This document shows, one piece after another, positions 39,728 to 50,360 of a stretch of 64,000 bases of DNA. Origin of the DNA: Shewanella litoralis (GTDB taxonomy: Bacteria > Pseudomonadota > Gammaproteobacteria > Enterobacterales > Shewanellaceae); NCBI RefSeq assembly GCF_009828585.1, contig NZ_WSRZ01000015.1, forward strand, positions 62,001 through 126,000. The letters run 5' to 3'. Position 1 is the stretch's first letter; every line of letters begins with the position of its first letter. The translations under genes were made by a program, and so were the position numbers. Under the pieces are notes generated by a model that ran no database searches, had not been told where the DNA came from, and was given only the letters and a program-made list of their open reading frames with translations.

Positions 39728-41249
39728 AGCCAGTCAATCAGTCACACCTGATACAGAAGCGAGTTACCGCGAACTTCATCGCCCAGCCAGTGAATTCGCC
39801 ACTCGTGATGCCTATTTAGAAAACGAATTAAAAATAATGAAACCAAGGCGCTGGGGACTTAACCTGCCTGGGCGTGATTTTCGCTTTGAATGGGAAGACT
39901 TAGTCCCTGCCATCGCCGGCACCATTGGTATTACTGTAATGTACTCGGCAGTGATGGCGGCATGGGCTTCTGGCTTAAGCGAAAAGTGGGATCATGTCAG
40001 CCTAGGTGCCGAATTTGCTATTCAAATTGTGCGCGTAGAAATGCTCATTCCAGCCTTACTCTTTTGCATTATTAGTTCGGGGTTAATTAATCCACGCGCC
40101 AACCTTGGTGGTAACCACGGCCCCATGATCCCCCTCATTGGCACTATCGCCCTTGCGGGTGCGCATCCTCTAGCACTTGCCATATTAATCGGTATATTTG
40201 GGTTAATACTCAGTTACTTTAAAGGCGGCTCAAAACTGGTCAATCTCACCAGTAGCGGGGTTGCTGGCGGCTTATTAGTGTTCCTGGGCTTTATGGGCGC
40301 AAAAAGCCAAATTAGCTCATTGTTTGACTGGGCTGGCGGACTGCAAGCTAAGCACGCCTTAGATTACTCTTTAGGTTATGTCGCCTTTATTATTTTAGTG
40401 ATTAACGTGGTGATTTACGCTGCGCTGGCTAAGTTTGGTAAACGCTGGTTGGCCATTCCGTTATGTTCAATTGCCGCCATTGCGTTGGCTTTTGGTTTAG
40501 GAGCAGGGCTTGACCTGCAGTTCACTACCGCCCCTGGCATTCCTAATCTAAACCCTGTGTATTGGTGGGGCTCTACCGAACACGGTTGGATGTTGGGTTT
40601 ACCGAATATGGCGCACTTTATTGCCTCGTTACCGTTTGCTATTTTAGCGGTTGCCATGTGGTCACCCGACTTTTTAGGTCACCGTATTTTCCAGGAGCTG
40701 AACTACCCTAAAGGCGCTGAAAAAGTCTTAATGGATGTGGATGACACTATGACCACATGTTCAATCAGGCAGATGGTAGGTACTGCTGTGGGCGGGGGTA
40801 ACATCACCTCATCTTGGGGAACGTATATGATCCCTGCGGCCATCGCTAAGCGCCCTATTCCTGCAGGTGCAATTTTGCTCGGTAGTTTATGTATTATTGT
40901 AGCTATTGTGGGTTACCCAATGGATATCACCGTATGGCGCCCTGTGATGTCTATCGCGTTACTAGTAGGAGTATTTTTACCATTACTTGAAGCTGGCTTG
41001 CAGATGGTAAAAGACACCACGAGCAGCCAATCTGCAGGCATTTGTATTTTTGCCGCCTTTGTTGCTAACCCCGTTTTAGCCTGGGCACTGACCATGCTAT
41101 TAGATAACAACGGCTTAATTGGTGATAAAGAGCGTCCTAAAACATTGTCATTTGCTGACCGTATCGTGATCCCTGGACTTGCATTTGTGATTTGTTTAGC
41201 CGCAATGCTTGCTGTTGGCATGATTGAAGGCATCCCTGCGCTATTATAA
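39717..41249 (+). CDS. DUF3360 family permease
   Basis: A 510-residue inner-membrane protein with about 11-12 hydrophobic segments from residue 65 on. The family-specific LGGNHGPMIPLIGTIALAG motif is near residue 140, and the SSGVAGGLLVFLGFMGAKS and VGTAVGGGNITSSWGTYM segments recall the UraA/SulP fold of anion and nucleobase transporters, though this resemblance is an inference. Function is unknown. It stands 387 bp upstream of pflB with a matching promoter and operator, suggesting transport of pyruvate, formate, acetate or a related anion. The ribosome site CGGAGAA precedes ATG. A terminator follows. Confidence 0.85.
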   Translation: MSDKASQSVTPDTEASYRELHRPASEFATRDAYLENELKIMKPRRWGLNLPGRDFRFEWEDLVPAIAGTIGITVMYSAVMAAWASGLSEKWDHVSLGAEFAIQIVRVEMLIPALLFCIISSGLINPRANLGGNHGPMIPLIGTIALAGAHPLALAILIGIFGLILSYFKGGSKLVNLTSSGVAGGLLVFLGFMGAKSQISSLFDWAGGLQAKHALDYSLGYVAFIILVINVVIYAALAKFGKRWLAIPLCSIAAIALAFGLGAGLDLQFTTAPGIPNLNPVYWWGSTEHGWMLGLPNMAHFIASLPFAILAVAMWSPDFLGHRIFQELNYPKGAEKVLMDVDDTMTTCSIRQMVGTAVGGGNITSSWGTYMIPAAIAKRPIPAGAILLGSLCIIVAIVGYPMDITVWRPVMSIALLVGVFLPLLEAGLQMVKDTTSSQSAGICIFAAFVANPVLAWALTMLLDNNGLIGDKERPKTLSFADRIVIPGLAFVICLAAMLAVGMIEGIPALL

Positions 41250-41273
41250 TTTTAACCAGCGCATACAACCATC

Positions 41274-41305
41274 AAAAAAGCGAAGCCGATCAGGTTTCGC
41301 TTTTT
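41274..41305 (+). terminator. Intrinsic terminator of the permease gene
   Basis: AAAAAGCGAA and TTCGCTTTTT form a stem with inner GCC/GGT pairs and a T-tract. Confidence 0.8.
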
Positions 41306-41402
41306 ATTTGCCCAACTCGCACCCAATAATAAACGGGATTGTTACCCAGTTAACACTTTTACCAATCCATTAACGAATTCTACCGAAAATACTGACGTCT
41401 TG

Positions 41403-41438
41403 TGCTATTATTAACACATGGATAAATGGTCTTACCAA
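41403..41438 (+). promoter_or_regulatory. Extended -10 and PdhR-like operator of pflB
   Basis: TGCTATTAT (41403-41411) is an extended -10; ATGGTCTTACCAA (41426-41438) shares the TGGTCTTACCA core with the permease operator at 39491-39501. The two differ only in the outer bases. The 200 bp between here and pflB show no further motif I can name. Confidence 0.7.
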
Positions 41439-41636
41439 TTTAAACCATTAGCCGGTTATTACATCTGAAGCGTCATTAATTGAGTTAGGCACACAGGTTG
41501 CCAAGAATGTCGCAGAAGCGGTAAACGACTCAGTCTAGCGAATGTTCCTAGACATTGAATGTACATACTCAACGGATAACAACGCCAGTTTCACTTGCAA
41601 TCGTATCCGTAGTTAAACAACCAGAGGGTTAAGTAA

Positions 41637-43919
41637 ATGACAGATAAAACCGAACTATTTGCCAACGCGTGGGAAGGTTTCGTAGCAGGCGATTGGAAAA
41701 CTGAAGTTAACGTGCGTGACTTTATCCAGAAAAACTATACTCCTTATGAGGGTGACGAGTCATTCTTAGAAGGTGCAACTGATGCGACTTTATCTTTATG
41801 GGATAAAGTGATGGAAGGCATCAAGTTAGAAAACCAAACTCACGCCCCTGTCGATTTCGATACAGACATGGTGTCGACGATTACGTCGCACGATGCGGGT
41901 TACATCAACAAAGATCTTGAAACTATCGTCGGTTTACAAACAGAAGCGCCATTAAAACGCGCTATGTTACCTAACGGTGGTATTCGCATGGTTGAAGGTT
42001 CTTGCCAGGCTTATGGCCGTGAACTGAACGCTGACGTGCAATATACTTATTCAGAATTACGTAAAACCCACAACCAGGGTGTGTTTGATGTCTATACGCC
42101 TGAAATCATGGCATGCCGTAAATCAGGTATCTTAACCGGTTTACCTGACGCATACGGCCGTGGTCGCATTATTGGTGATTACCGTCGTATCGCGTTATAC
42201 GGTATCGACTACCTAATGAAAGACAAATTCAACCAATTTGCGTCATTACAAGCGCAAATGGAAGCGGGTGAAGACTTACAAAGTGTTATCCAGCTTCGTG
42301 AAGAAATTTCAGAGCAACATCGTGCATTAGGTCAAATGAAAACCATGGCCGCTAAGTACGGTTGTGATATTTCTGTTCCTGCTAAAAATGCCAAAGAAGC
42401 CATTCAATGGACCTACTTTGGTTACCTTGCTGCCGTTAAAAGCCAAAACGGCGCAGCTATGTCATTAGGTCGCACATCGACGTTCCTTGATATCTTCATT
42501 GAACGTGACTTAAAAAGTGGTGTATTAACAGAACAACAAGCGCAAGAAATGGTTGACCATTTCGTGATGAAACTCCGTATGGTGCGTTTCTTACGTACTC
42601 CTGAATACGATGAATTGTTCTCAGGCGACCCTATTTGGGCAACCGAATCAATTGCAGGTATGGGCATTGATGGTCGTACATTAGTGACTAAATCTAGCTT
42701 CCGTTTCTTGCACACCTTATACAACATGGGTGCAAGTCCAGAGCCAAACATCACCGTATTGTGGTCAACTAAATTACCACAAGGTTTTAAAAGCTACTGT
42801 GCCAAAGTGTCTATTGACACCAGCTCTATTCAATATGAAAACGATGACCTAATGCGTCCTGACTTTGAGTCTGACGATTACGCTATCGCCTGTTGTGTGA
42901 GCCCTATGATTGTCGGTAAACACATGCAGTTCTTTGGTGCGCGTGCCAACCTAGCCAAAACCATGCTTTATGCCATCAACGGCGGCGTTGACGAAAAACT
43001 AAAACTGCAAATTGCACCAAAAGCAGATGCTATCACCTCTGACGTACTTGAGTTTGATGATGTCATGTCTCGCTTAGACGGCTTAATGGATTGGTTAGCC
43101 ACTCACTATGTGACAGCGCTAAACGCCATTCACTTTATGCACGATAAATACTCTTATGAATCTGCATTAATGGCCCTGCATGACCGCGATGTTCGCCGTA
43201 CTATGGCCTGTGGTATTGCCGGTTTATCAATTGCAGCAGACTCATTGTCTGCGATTAAATACGCCAAAGTTAAGCCAATTCGTGACGAAGACGGTATTGC
43301 CGTTGATTTTGATATCGAAGGTGACTATCCAAAATTTGGTAACAACGACCCACGAGTCGATGACATTGCTTGCGACCTAGTTGAGCGCTTTATGGCTAAA
43401 ATTCGCGATAAGAAAATGTATCGCAATGCCATTCCAACACAGTCAATCTTAACCATTACCTCTAACGTGGTTTATGGCAAGAAAACCGGTAACACCCCAG
43501 ATGGTCGCCGCGCTGGTGCACCATTTGCTCCAGGGGCTAACCCAATGCATGGCCGTGATGAAAATGGCGCGATAGCTTCATTAACATCGGTTGCTAAACT
43601 GCCATTTGCCCACGCTCAAGACGGTATCTCTTATACCTTCTCTATCGTGCCAAATGCACTAGGTAAAGACGACACGGGTCGCCGTACAAACTTAGCCTCA
43701 TTAATGGATGGTTATTTTGTTAGCAAACCAAATCGTGAAGGTGGCCAACACTTAAATGTTAACGTGATGAACCGTGAAATGCTTGAAGATGCCATTGTGA
43801 ACCCTGATAAATACCCACAATTGACCATCCGTGTGTCAGGCTACGCAGTGCGCTTTAATGCACTGACGCCTGAACAACAGCAAGACGTTATCACGCGTAC
43901 TTTCACTAAAGGTCTGTAG
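41637..43919 (+). CDS. pflB: Pyruvate formate-lyase
   Basis: A 760-residue glycyl-radical enzyme that splits pyruvate with CoA to acetyl-CoA and formate under anaerobic conditions. The catalytic cysteines are Cys419-Cys420 in AIACCVSPM, and the radical Gly735 is in RVSGYAVRF near the C-terminus. The protein has the same length as the E. coli enzyme. The activase gene pflA follows. AGAGGG before the ATG is the ribosome site. Confidence 0.98.
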   Translation: MTDKTELFANAWEGFVAGDWKTEVNVRDFIQKNYTPYEGDESFLEGATDATLSLWDKVMEGIKLENQTHAPVDFDTDMVSTITSHDAGYINKDLETIVGLQTEAPLKRAMLPNGGIRMVEGSCQAYGRELNADVQYTYSELRKTHNQGVFDVYTPEIMACRKSGILTGLPDAYGRGRIIGDYRRIALYGIDYLMKDKFNQFASLQAQMEAGEDLQSVIQLREEISEQHRALGQMKTMAAKYGCDISVPAKNAKEAIQWTYFGYLAAVKSQNGAAMSLGRTSTFLDIFIERDLKSGVLTEQQAQEMVDHFVMKLRMVRFLRTPEYDELFSGDPIWATESIAGMGIDGRTLVTKSSFRFLHTLYNMGASPEPNITVLWSTKLPQGFKSYCAKVSIDTSSIQYENDDLMRPDFESDDYAIACCVSPMIVGKHMQFFGARANLAKTMLYAINGGVDEKLKLQIAPKADAITSDVLEFDDVMSRLDGLMDWLATHYVTALNAIHFMHDKYSYESALMALHDRDVRRTMACGIAGLSIAADSLSAIKYAKVKPIRDEDGIAVDFDIEGDYPKFGNNDPRVDDIACDLVERFMAKIRDKKMYRNAIPTQSILTITSNVVYGKKTGNTPDGRRAGAPFAPGANPMHGRDENGAIASLTSVAKLPFAHAQDGISYTFSIVPNALGKDDTGRRTNLASLMDGYFVSKPNREGGQHLNVNVMNREMLEDAIVNPDKYPQLTIRVSGYAVRFNALTPEQQQDVITRTFTKGL

Positions 43920-43933
43920 TCTCTGCTAAAATT

Positions 43934-43976
43934 GGCTGTATCGAAGAATCAACACTCTCGATACAGCCTTTTTTTT
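43934..43976 (+). terminator. Intrinsic terminator between pflB and pflA
   Basis: GGCTGTATCGA and TCGATACAGCC form a perfect 11-bp stem with a 13-base loop and T8. It should lower pflA expression relative to pflB, since pflA has no separate promoter that I can see in the 20 bases that remain. Confidence 0.85.
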
Positions 43977-43997
43977 ATCGACATTTAAGGAACAACC

Positions 43998-44735
43998 ATG
44001 ACGTTAGGTCGCATACATTCAGTGGAGTCTTTCGGTACAGTTGATGGACCGGGTATCCGCTATATCGCGTTTATGCAAGGTTGCCTAATGCGCTGCCAGT
44101 ATTGTCATAATCGTGATACATGGGATCTAGATGGCGGAAAACTCATCTCTGTTGATGACATTATGAGCCAGCTGGTTGATTACCAACCTTTCTTAGACGC
44201 CAGTGGCGGCGGTATTACAGCCAGTGGTGGTGAAGCCATACTCCAGGCGCAATTTGTCAGCGAGCTGTTTCAAGCCTGCAAAGCCCAGGGCATTCATACT
44301 TGTTTAGACACCAATGGGTTTGTGCGTAAATACGAACCTGTTATAGACGAATTGCTCGACAATACCGATTTAGTCCTGCTTGATATTAAACAAATGAATG
44401 ATGCCAAGCACATCGATTTAACCAAAGTCAGTAATCATCGCACCTTACAATTTGCTCAATACCTTGCCAAACGCAACATTAAAACCTGGATACGCTATGT
44501 GGTAGTGGCTGGATTTACTGAAGATGTTGAGTCTGCGATCGAACTAGCCGAATTTATTAAGCCAATGCAAAACGTTGAGAAAGTAGAATTACTGCCTTAT
44601 CACGCATTAGGTGAACACAAGTGGCAGTCATTTGGTGAAGATTACACGTTAGCCAATGTCAGTGCCCCAAGCGCACAAACAATGCAACAAATCCAGCAGG
44701 TATTTTTAGACCGAGGCATAAAAGCGACATATTAA
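43998..44735 (+). CDS. pflA: Pyruvate formate-lyase activating enzyme
   Basis: A 245-residue radical-SAM enzyme that installs the glycyl radical on PflB. The cluster motif CLMRCQYC (CxxxCxxC, about residues 29-36) is followed by [15 protein letters not shown], which binds S-adenosylmethionine. Length matches E. coli PflA (246). It lies 78 bp after pflB, behind an intercistronic terminator. AAGGAAC precedes ATG. Confidence 0.97.
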   Translation: MTLGRIHSVESFGTVDGPGIRYIAFMQGCLMRCQYCHNRDTWDLDGGKLISVDDIMSQLVDYQPFLDASGGGITASGGEAILQAQFVSELFQACKAQGIHTCLDTNGFVRKYEPVIDELLDNTDLVLLDIKQMNDAKHIDLTKVSNHRTLQFAQYLAKRNIKTWIRYVVVAGFTEDVESAIELAEFIKPMQNVEKVELLPYHALGEHKWQSFGEDYTLANVSAPSAQTMQQIQQVFLDRGIKATY

Positions 44736-44788
44736 GCAAGATTGTGGCCAACAGCACTAAATTAGCGACCACTTAAGTATAAGATGAC

Positions 44789-45232
44789 TTATAATTCATC
44801 CCAATATTGTCGGTCTAGGCGTTCAAAGGCCAGTTTTAAAATGGTCGCCATGTCTAGGTAACAGGCCTTGGCACCAAGAGGTTGGCAAGCAATCCCCATC
44901 TCAGTCAATGTTGAACTGAGTTGATTGCCCCAATCAAATAAAGATAACGGTAATGGGTGGCGCGCTCGCCAACCAAGCCACAGCAAACCTTGTATAGGCA
45001 AGCTAATAAAAAACAATAATACAGTGATAGCTTGCGGTAAAAAGTGCCAGCCTAAAACATACAGCTGGCTAGCCGCAGCAATAATGCCAAGCACAGGCAT
45101 GGCTATCATGGCTAGTTGGGTAGCTTTGACGACTCGATATTCAGGGAAATACAGCCCCAGTTGTCGCACCATAGGCCAGGTCTTCATATAACGACGACCG
45201 TCAGTCAATAACGTAAGCAAATTCATGTTCAA
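44789..45232 (-). CDS. yfbV: UPF0208/DUF412 membrane protein YfbV
   Basis: A 147-residue inner-membrane protein with two central hydrophobic segments (about residues 40-60 and 65-85) and conserved start (LTDGRRYMKTWPMVRQLGLYFPEYR). In E. coli yfbV also lies next to ackA in the opposite direction, and YfbV there has been linked to chromosome terminus organisation. The function here is inferred from synteny only. Confidence 0.88.
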   Translation of the reverse strand: MNMNLLTLLTDGRRYMKTWPMVRQLGLYFPEYRVVKATQLAMIAMPVLGIIAAASQLYVLGWHFLPQAITVLLFFISLPIQGLLWLGWRARHPLPLSLFDWGNQLSSTLTEMGIACQPLGAKACYLDMATILKLAFERLDRQYWDEL

Positions 45233-45360
45233 TATGGGTACCTAAACGGCCTAGTACATGGGTTTAACAGTAACATAATACAGCGTATTGGCAAAAATAC
45301 ACTGTTGGATTGAACGCGCTTTGCAGCTGCAATCAATTCGGTAAGAACACTCAGAGTGAT

Positions 45361-45380
45361 GTTTATGAATAGTCATAAAC
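45361..45380. promoter_or_regulatory. Dyad upstream of ackA
   Basis: GTTTATGA and TCATAAAC are exact inverse repeats with a 4-base spacer, 59 bp before the ackA start codon. The 8-4-8 layout is that of a dimer-binding operator; the regulator is not recognised. Confidence 0.5.
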
Positions 45381-45438
45381 CTTAACCAAAATGGATTTTA
45401 TTATTTCATTTAGTTTCATTGACTTAAAAGGCGTTAAC

Positions 45439-46641
45439 ATGTCAGACAAATTAGTACTCGTGCTCAACTGCGGTAGTTCATCATTAAAATTTGCCATCAT
45501 TGATGCTCAATCAGGCGATGAACAAATTTCTGGTCTTGCTGAATGTTTTGGTTTAGAAGATTCACGCATTAAGTGGAAATTCAATGGCGGCAAAAACGAA
45601 GCCAAACTTGGTGCATTTACCGCTCACCGTGAAGCGGTTGAATTTATCGTCAATAAAATTTTAGCCGAACAGCCACAATTGGCCGCACAAATTAAAGCCA
45701 TTGGCCACCGTATCGTTCACGGCGGCGAAAAGTTCACTCGTTCAGTCATCATTACCCCAGAAGTCATTCAAGGTATTGAAGATTGCGCTTCACTTGCTCC
45801 TTTGCACAACCCGGCTCACTTAATTGGTATTCGCGCCGCTATCGCCTCGTTTCCAACGCTTCCACAAGTTGCCGTTTTCGATACCGCATTTCACCAATCA
45901 ATGCCAGAAAAAGCCTATGTGTATGCCCTTCCTTACAAATTGTATCGTGAGCATGGCATTCGCCGCTATGGCATGCATGGTACCAGCCACTTATTTGTGA
46001 GTCGCGAAGCAGCCAAAGTACTAGGTAAAGACATTAAAGATACCAATGTCATTTGTGCTCATTTGGGTAACGGCGCCTCAGTGACGGCCATCAAAGGCGG
46101 CAAAAGCGTTGACACATCGATGGGCTTAACCCCATTAGAAGGCCTAGTGATGGGCACACGTTGTGGTGACTTAGATCCGTCAATCATTTTCCACTTGGTG
46201 AAACAACTGGGCTACACCCTTGACGAAGTAAATAACTTACTTAACAAACAAAGTGGTTTATTAGGTATTTCAGAGCTCACCAATGATTGTCGAGGTATTG
46301 AAGAAGGTTACCAAGATGGGCATAAAGGCGCGACATTAGCATTAGAAATCTTCTGCTACCGCTTAGCCAAATACATTGCTTCATATACAGTTCCGTTAGG
46401 CCGTTTAGACGCCATCATCTTTACTGGCGGCATCGGTGAGAACTCAAACCTTATCCGCGAAAAAGTGCTAAATCTACTTGAAATCTTTAACTTTAGCGTA
46501 GACGACACACTAAACAAAGCCGCCCGTTTTGGTCAGCAAGGTGTGATTACCAAGACAGGTAGTACGATTGCAATGGTGATCCCAACCAATGAAGAATGGG
46601 TTATCGCTGAAGATGCAATCAAGTTAATTGCAGCTAAATAA
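45439..46641 (+). CDS. ackA: Acetate kinase
   Basis: A 400-residue kinase converting acetyl phosphate and ADP to acetate and ATP. The N-terminal [13 protein letters not shown], the GGxKFTxS-like loop (HGGEKFTRS), [14 protein letters not shown] and the FTGGIGENS motifs are all in order. Length is exactly the E. coli length. I chose ATG at 45439, with AAAGGCG seven bases before; the upstream open frame from 45391 encodes an unconserved hydrophobic stretch. pta follows 44 bp on. Confidence 0.97.
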   Translation: MSDKLVLVLNCGSSSLKFAIIDAQSGDEQISGLAECFGLEDSRIKWKFNGGKNEAKLGAFTAHREAVEFIVNKILAEQPQLAAQIKAIGHRIVHGGEKFTRSVIITPEVIQGIEDCASLAPLHNPAHLIGIRAAIASFPTLPQVAVFDTAFHQSMPEKAYVYALPYKLYREHGIRRYGMHGTSHLFVSREAAKVLGKDIKDTNVICAHLGNGASVTAIKGGKSVDTSMGLTPLEGLVMGTRCGDLDPSIIFHLVKQLGYTLDEVNNLLNKQSGLLGISELTNDCRGIEEGYQDGHKGATLALEIFCYRLAKYIASYTVPLGRLDAIIFTGGIGENSNLIREKVLNLLEIFNFSVDDTLNKAARFGQQGVITKTGSTIAMVIPTNEEWVIAEDAIKLIAAK

Positions 46642-46685
46642 CCAAGATAGTATTTTTTTGATTAATACCTAGTTAAGAGGTTTTC

Positions 46686-48833
46686 ATGTCTCGTAATATT
46701 ATGCTTATTCCCATTGGTATTGGCGTTGGTTTAACCTCGCTAAGCTTAGGAATGGTTCGCGCCTTAGAACGCAAAGGCGTTAAAGTGCAATTCTTTAAGC
46801 CGATTGCGCAAATTCGCTCTGGCGATTCAGGCCCAGAACGCTCAACCACTATTTTGAGCACATCACCTACAGTCAACCCGCTAGAGCCATATAGCATGGA
46901 CCACGCTGAAGCCCTGATCCGCTCTGAACAGCAAGATGTGCTAATGGAGCAAATTATTGCTCGCGCGGCTGAATGTGCTAGCAATACCGAAACCTTAATT
47001 ATTGAAGGTTTAGTACCAACACGCAGCCACCCTTTTGCTGACGACATCAACTATGAAATCGCTAAAGCACTTGATGCTGACGTGATCTTTATTGCAACGC
47101 CAGGCGTTGATACGCCAAATGGGTTAATGAACCGCCTTGAAATTGCCTATAACTCCTGGGGTGGGCAAAAAAATAAACGTCTTATCGGAGCCATCATCAA
47201 CAAAATTGGTGCGCCAGTGGATGATGAAGGCCGAACACGTCCTGATTTATCTGAAGTGTTTGACGATAAACAAGTTCATGCCACTGACAGCTCTGGTATG
47301 TTCCAATTACCGGGTAAAAGTCCGCTGCGTATTTTAGGCAGTGTGCCATACAATTTAGAGCTCATTTCACCTAGAGCCTCAGATTTAGCCAAGCATTTAA
47401 ATGCCAAAATTATCAACGCAGGCGAAATGCACACACGTCGTATGCGACGAGTGACATTCTGTGCTCGTAGCATTCCAAATATGTTGATGCATTTTAAAGC
47501 CAACTCGTTACTGGTGACTTCTGGCGATCGTTCTGACGTGATTGTGTCTGCCTGTTTAGCCGCGATGAACGGCGTTAAAATTGGTGCCCTTTTACTTACC
47601 GGAGGATACCAGCCAGAGCCAGAAGTGATGAAGCTTTGTGAACAAGCCTTTGAAACCGGCTTACCTGTATTTTTGATTGACTCAAACACCTGGCAAACAT
47701 CACTTAATATTCAGCGCTTTGACCATGAAGTGCCTGTTGATGATGCAGTGCGTATTGAACGTGTTCAAGAATACGTTGCAAGCCATATTGACCAAACATG
47801 GATTGAAAGCGTAACTCAAGATTCGCCACGTGAGCACCGTTTATCGCCACCGGCCTTCCGTTATAAACTGACAGAGCTTGCACGTGCTGCACGAAAAACC
47901 ATCGTGCTACCAGAAGGTGAAGAACCAAGAACCATTAAAGCGGCTTCAATTTGTGCAGAACGCGGTATTGCTCGTTGTGTATTAATTGGTAACCGTGAAG
48001 AAATTTTGCGTATTGCTTCACAACAAGATGTTGTTTTAGGTGATGGCATTGAAATTATTGAGCCAGAAAATGTTCGCGAAAAATACGTAGAACCTATGCT
48101 GGAGTTACGTCGCAGTAAAGGCTTAACCGAAGTCGTTGCACGCGAACAGCTTGAAGACAACATGGTATTAGGCACCATGATGTTAGCCGAAAATGAAGTA
48201 GACGGAATTGTATCGGGTGCAGTCAATACAACGGCTCACACTATTCGTCCACCATTACAGTTAATTAAAACTGCGCCAGGTTCAAGCCTAGTATCGTCAA
48301 TCTTCTTCATGTTGATGCCCGATCAAGTATTGGTTTACGGTGACTGTGCAATTAATCCCGATCCAAACGCTGAACAACTTGCTGATATCGCTATTCAGTC
48401 AGCAGAATCTGCAAAAGCATTTGGTATTGAGCCACGCGTAGCAATGATCAGTTACTCTACTGGTACCTCTGGTACGGGGTCTGATGTCGATAAAGTGCGT
48501 GAAGCGACTCGAATCGCAAAAGAAAAGCGCCCTGATTTAATCATCGACGGACCACTTCAATATGACGCAGCTGTCATGCCAAACGTGGCACAATCTAAAG
48601 CGCCTAACAGCCCAGTGGCAGGTAAAGCGACCGTGTTTGTATTCCCAGATTTAAACACAGGTAATACAACGTATAAAGCGGTACAGCGTAGTGCTGATTT
48701 GATCAGTATTGGCCCAATGTTGCAAGGCATGGCCAAACCAGTCAATGACTTGTCTCGTGGCGCATTAGTTGACGATATTGTTTACACCATTGCGTTAACG
48801 GCCATTCAAGCATCGCAAAATAGCCAAAAATAG
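46686..48833 (+). CDS. pta: Phosphate acetyltransferase
   Basis: A 715-residue enzyme making acetyl phosphate from acetyl-CoA. The long form has three parts: an N-terminal P-loop NTPase-like domain (residues 1-210), a DRTGG domain (about 220-340) and the PTA_PTB catalytic domain (about 385-705) with [13 protein letters not shown] and [17 protein letters not shown]. Length equals E. coli Pta (714). Cotranscribed with ackA and followed by a strong terminator. Confidence 0.97.
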   Translation: MSRNIMLIPIGIGVGLTSLSLGMVRALERKGVKVQFFKPIAQIRSGDSGPERSTTILSTSPTVNPLEPYSMDHAEALIRSEQQDVLMEQIIARAAECASNTETLIIEGLVPTRSHPFADDINYEIAKALDADVIFIATPGVDTPNGLMNRLEIAYNSWGGQKNKRLIGAIINKIGAPVDDEGRTRPDLSEVFDDKQVHATDSSGMFQLPGKSPLRILGSVPYNLELISPRASDLAKHLNAKIINAGEMHTRRMRRVTFCARSIPNMLMHFKANSLLVTSGDRSDVIVSACLAAMNGVKIGALLLTGGYQPEPEVMKLCEQAFETGLPVFLIDSNTWQTSLNIQRFDHEVPVDDAVRIERVQEYVASHIDQTWIESVTQDSPREHRLSPPAFRYKLTELARAARKTIVLPEGEEPRTIKAASICAERGIARCVLIGNREEILRIASQQDVVLGDGIEIIEPENVREKYVEPMLELRRSKGLTEVVAREQLEDNMVLGTMMLAENEVDGIVSGAVNTTAHTIRPPLQLIKTAPGSSLVSSIFFMLMPDQVLVYGDCAINPDPNAEQLADIAIQSAESAKAFGIEPRVAMISYSTGTSGTGSDVDKVREATRIAKEKRPDLIIDGPLQYDAAVMPNVAQSKAPNSPVAGKATVFVFPDLNTGNTTYKAVQRSADLISIGPMLQGMAKPVNDLSRGALVDDIVYTIALTAIQASQNSQK

Positions 48834-48855
48834 CGGTACGTTAACATCGACCAAC

Positions 48856-48888
48856 AAAAAAGCACTGATGATGATCAGTGCTTTTTTT
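48856..48888 (+). terminator. Intrinsic terminator of ackA-pta
   Basis: AGCACTGAT and ATCAGTGCT form a 9-bp stem with a 4-base loop, flanked by A and T7. Confidence 0.9.
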
Positions 48889-49027
48889 ATTGCGACTTTT
48901 ATTGCGACACTAAACGAAAACTAAGGCTGAAATTGACACAGAAGTACAGAAGCGGCATTTTTTAACCGCAAAAAAAATAACATACTTTACAGTAGGTTAT
49001 AAATACAAGTCACAGTCATCAACAAAC

Positions 49028-49050
49028 TTGTCCACAGATTCTGTGGATAA
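49028..49050. promoter_or_regulatory. Inverted pair of DnaA-box-like sequences
   Basis: TTGTCCACA (49028-49036) and TGTGGATAA (49042-49050) face each other across 5 bases. The second is the perfect DnaA box TTATCCACA in reverse; the first has one change. The remaining intergenic bases (48889-49433) hold no credible gene. Confidence 0.6.
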
Positions 49051-49433
49051 CATTAACTTTTTTGACGCCTGTATTCGTTATAAAACTACAACGACAAGCA
49101 TCACAAACAATACGTGACTTCTACAGTATTGATACAGCGATCAAATATGATCTAATTAACTAATATCATATATGACACGCGTTGTTTGAATCGTCAAGCA
49201 AATGTGGCGCTAAGCCACAGAAATAGTGACTAACTGCGCAAAATATCGCTAGTCGGTGTTTAATTACCATAAAGCTAATATTCGATTTATGCTCAAAGCG
49301 CTACATTTTTGCTAAAACGCCTTAAAAAACTCATTTACCCGTTTGCCAAGTCGATACTTCACCCGCGCTTCGTCAGAGTTAAATGTCGCGTTAGCCAACT
49401 AAAGGACGCGCGAATAAAAAGCATTATCTAATA

Positions 49434-49629
49434 AACCTGAGCTCGGGATAAGGGATGAACTTATGCTATTTAAAATCAACATGTTACCCCTTCTCACTTT
49501 TAAGCTTGTCATTTGTTCAGCTAACAAGGCGAATTGACGCGTCAATAGCTAGCCTATTGTAAGTCGATTCAACGCTGTTAGCAGGGCAAAGGACTGTTTG
49601 AAAGGCGTTTATTATCCCGAGCTCAGGTT
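49434..49629. mobile_element. Inverted-repeat-bounded intergenic element (196 bp)
   Basis: AACCTGAGCTCGGGATAA (49434-49451) is exactly repeated in inverse as TTATCCCGAGCTCAGGTT (49612-49629). The interior has a further imperfect inverted repeat (GCTAACAAGGCG and CGCTGTTAGC). It encodes no transposase. A related solo end is at 50233. A MITE-like origin is inferred. Confidence 0.65.
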
Positions 49630-49774
49630 AATAACTAAATTTCACTTTTTCTGTCCACTGTGGTTACGTTTTCAACACTCACACCATTAAATTGCCTCTA
49701 TGCTTGTCAGCCCAGTCATAAACCGAGATACTGAGTTAACATAATAAGTCTAAATATTGAGTCGTCATTTGCCT

Positions 49775-50230
49775 ATGCTAAACATAAAACCAATTTCGTT
49801 AGTCACCCTATTATTGCTGTTCTTTATCAGTGCATGTGAGCAGTCACCGGAAGATGGATCTAAGCCTAAACTAAGTCCAGAGCAAGTGTCACTCGGCTTT
49901 TTTCAAGCAATTTATATCGATAAAGATGTACAGAAAGCGAAGCAGTTTGTCGCTGCTGACATTCAAGAAGTCATGGACCATTACCACATTGCCTCAGCAG
50001 TTCAACGCCATGTACTGGGTTTATCAATGAGCCAGGTCACTATGTCTATTGATGAAATTGATATCGACTTTTTCCGAAAATTCACCGACGATGTTACTGT
50101 TGTGGTTAAAATGGAAGGATTGAAAGGCGGCAGAAAATGGATAGATGACCGCACGATCCGATTGCATAAAAGAGGCAGTTCCTGGGTTATTGTTGAAATT
50201 TTACCGGAAAAAGGCAGAATTGAAGGTTAA
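49775..50230 (+). CDS. Small predicted lipoprotein, unknown function
   Basis: A 151-residue protein. The first 20 or so residues form a lipoprotein signal ending F-I-S-A-C. The mature part has a helical N-terminus, S-P-E-Q-V-S-L-G-F-F-Q-A-I, and a beta-rich end (V-V-V-K-M-E-G-L, W-V-I-V-E-I-L), the layout of DUF4878/NTF2-like lipoproteins. I took ATG at 49775; a TTG six codons earlier is possible, and neither has a good ribosome site. The stop codon at 50228-50230 abuts a solo repeat end. The gene lies 145 bp after the inverted-repeat element. Confidence 0.68.
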   Translation: MLNIKPISLVTLLLLFFISACEQSPEDGSKPKLSPEQVSLGFFQAIYIDKDVQKAKQFVAADIQEVMDHYHIASAVQRHVLGLSMSQVTMSIDEIDIDFFRKFTDDVTVVVKMEGLKGGRKWIDDRTIRLHKRGSSWVIVEILPEKGRIEG

Positions 50231-50232
50231 TA

Positions 50233-50250
50233 AACCTGGGCTCTGGATAA
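50233..50250. repeat. Solo end of the 49434-49629 repeat family
   Basis: AACCTGGGCTCTGGATAA matches the left end of the element at 49434 at 16 of 18 bases. No matching inverse end lies within the next 500 bp. Confidence 0.6.
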
Positions 50251-50263
50251 TAAATTAGTCAAT

Positions 50264-50289
50264 AAAAATAGCAGCCTAGGCTGCTATTT
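50264..50289. terminator. Bidirectional intrinsic terminator
   Basis: AAAAATAGCAGCC and GGCTGCTATTTTT form a perfect stem across TA, symmetrical so that it can stop the lipoprotein gene from the left and the minus-strand unit from the right. Confidence 0.85.
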
Positions 50290-50360
50290 TTATTTTCGGT
50301 GTCGGAGTATTTAATGTGGAGACGCAAAGGTCAGTACATTCATATGCTCGTTCAATCGTC

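Noticed and set aside
49455..49562. 35-codon frame inside the 49434-49629 element
   Set aside because: It has a ribosome-like AAGGG before ATG but sits wholly inside a repeat element and shows no protein-like pattern.
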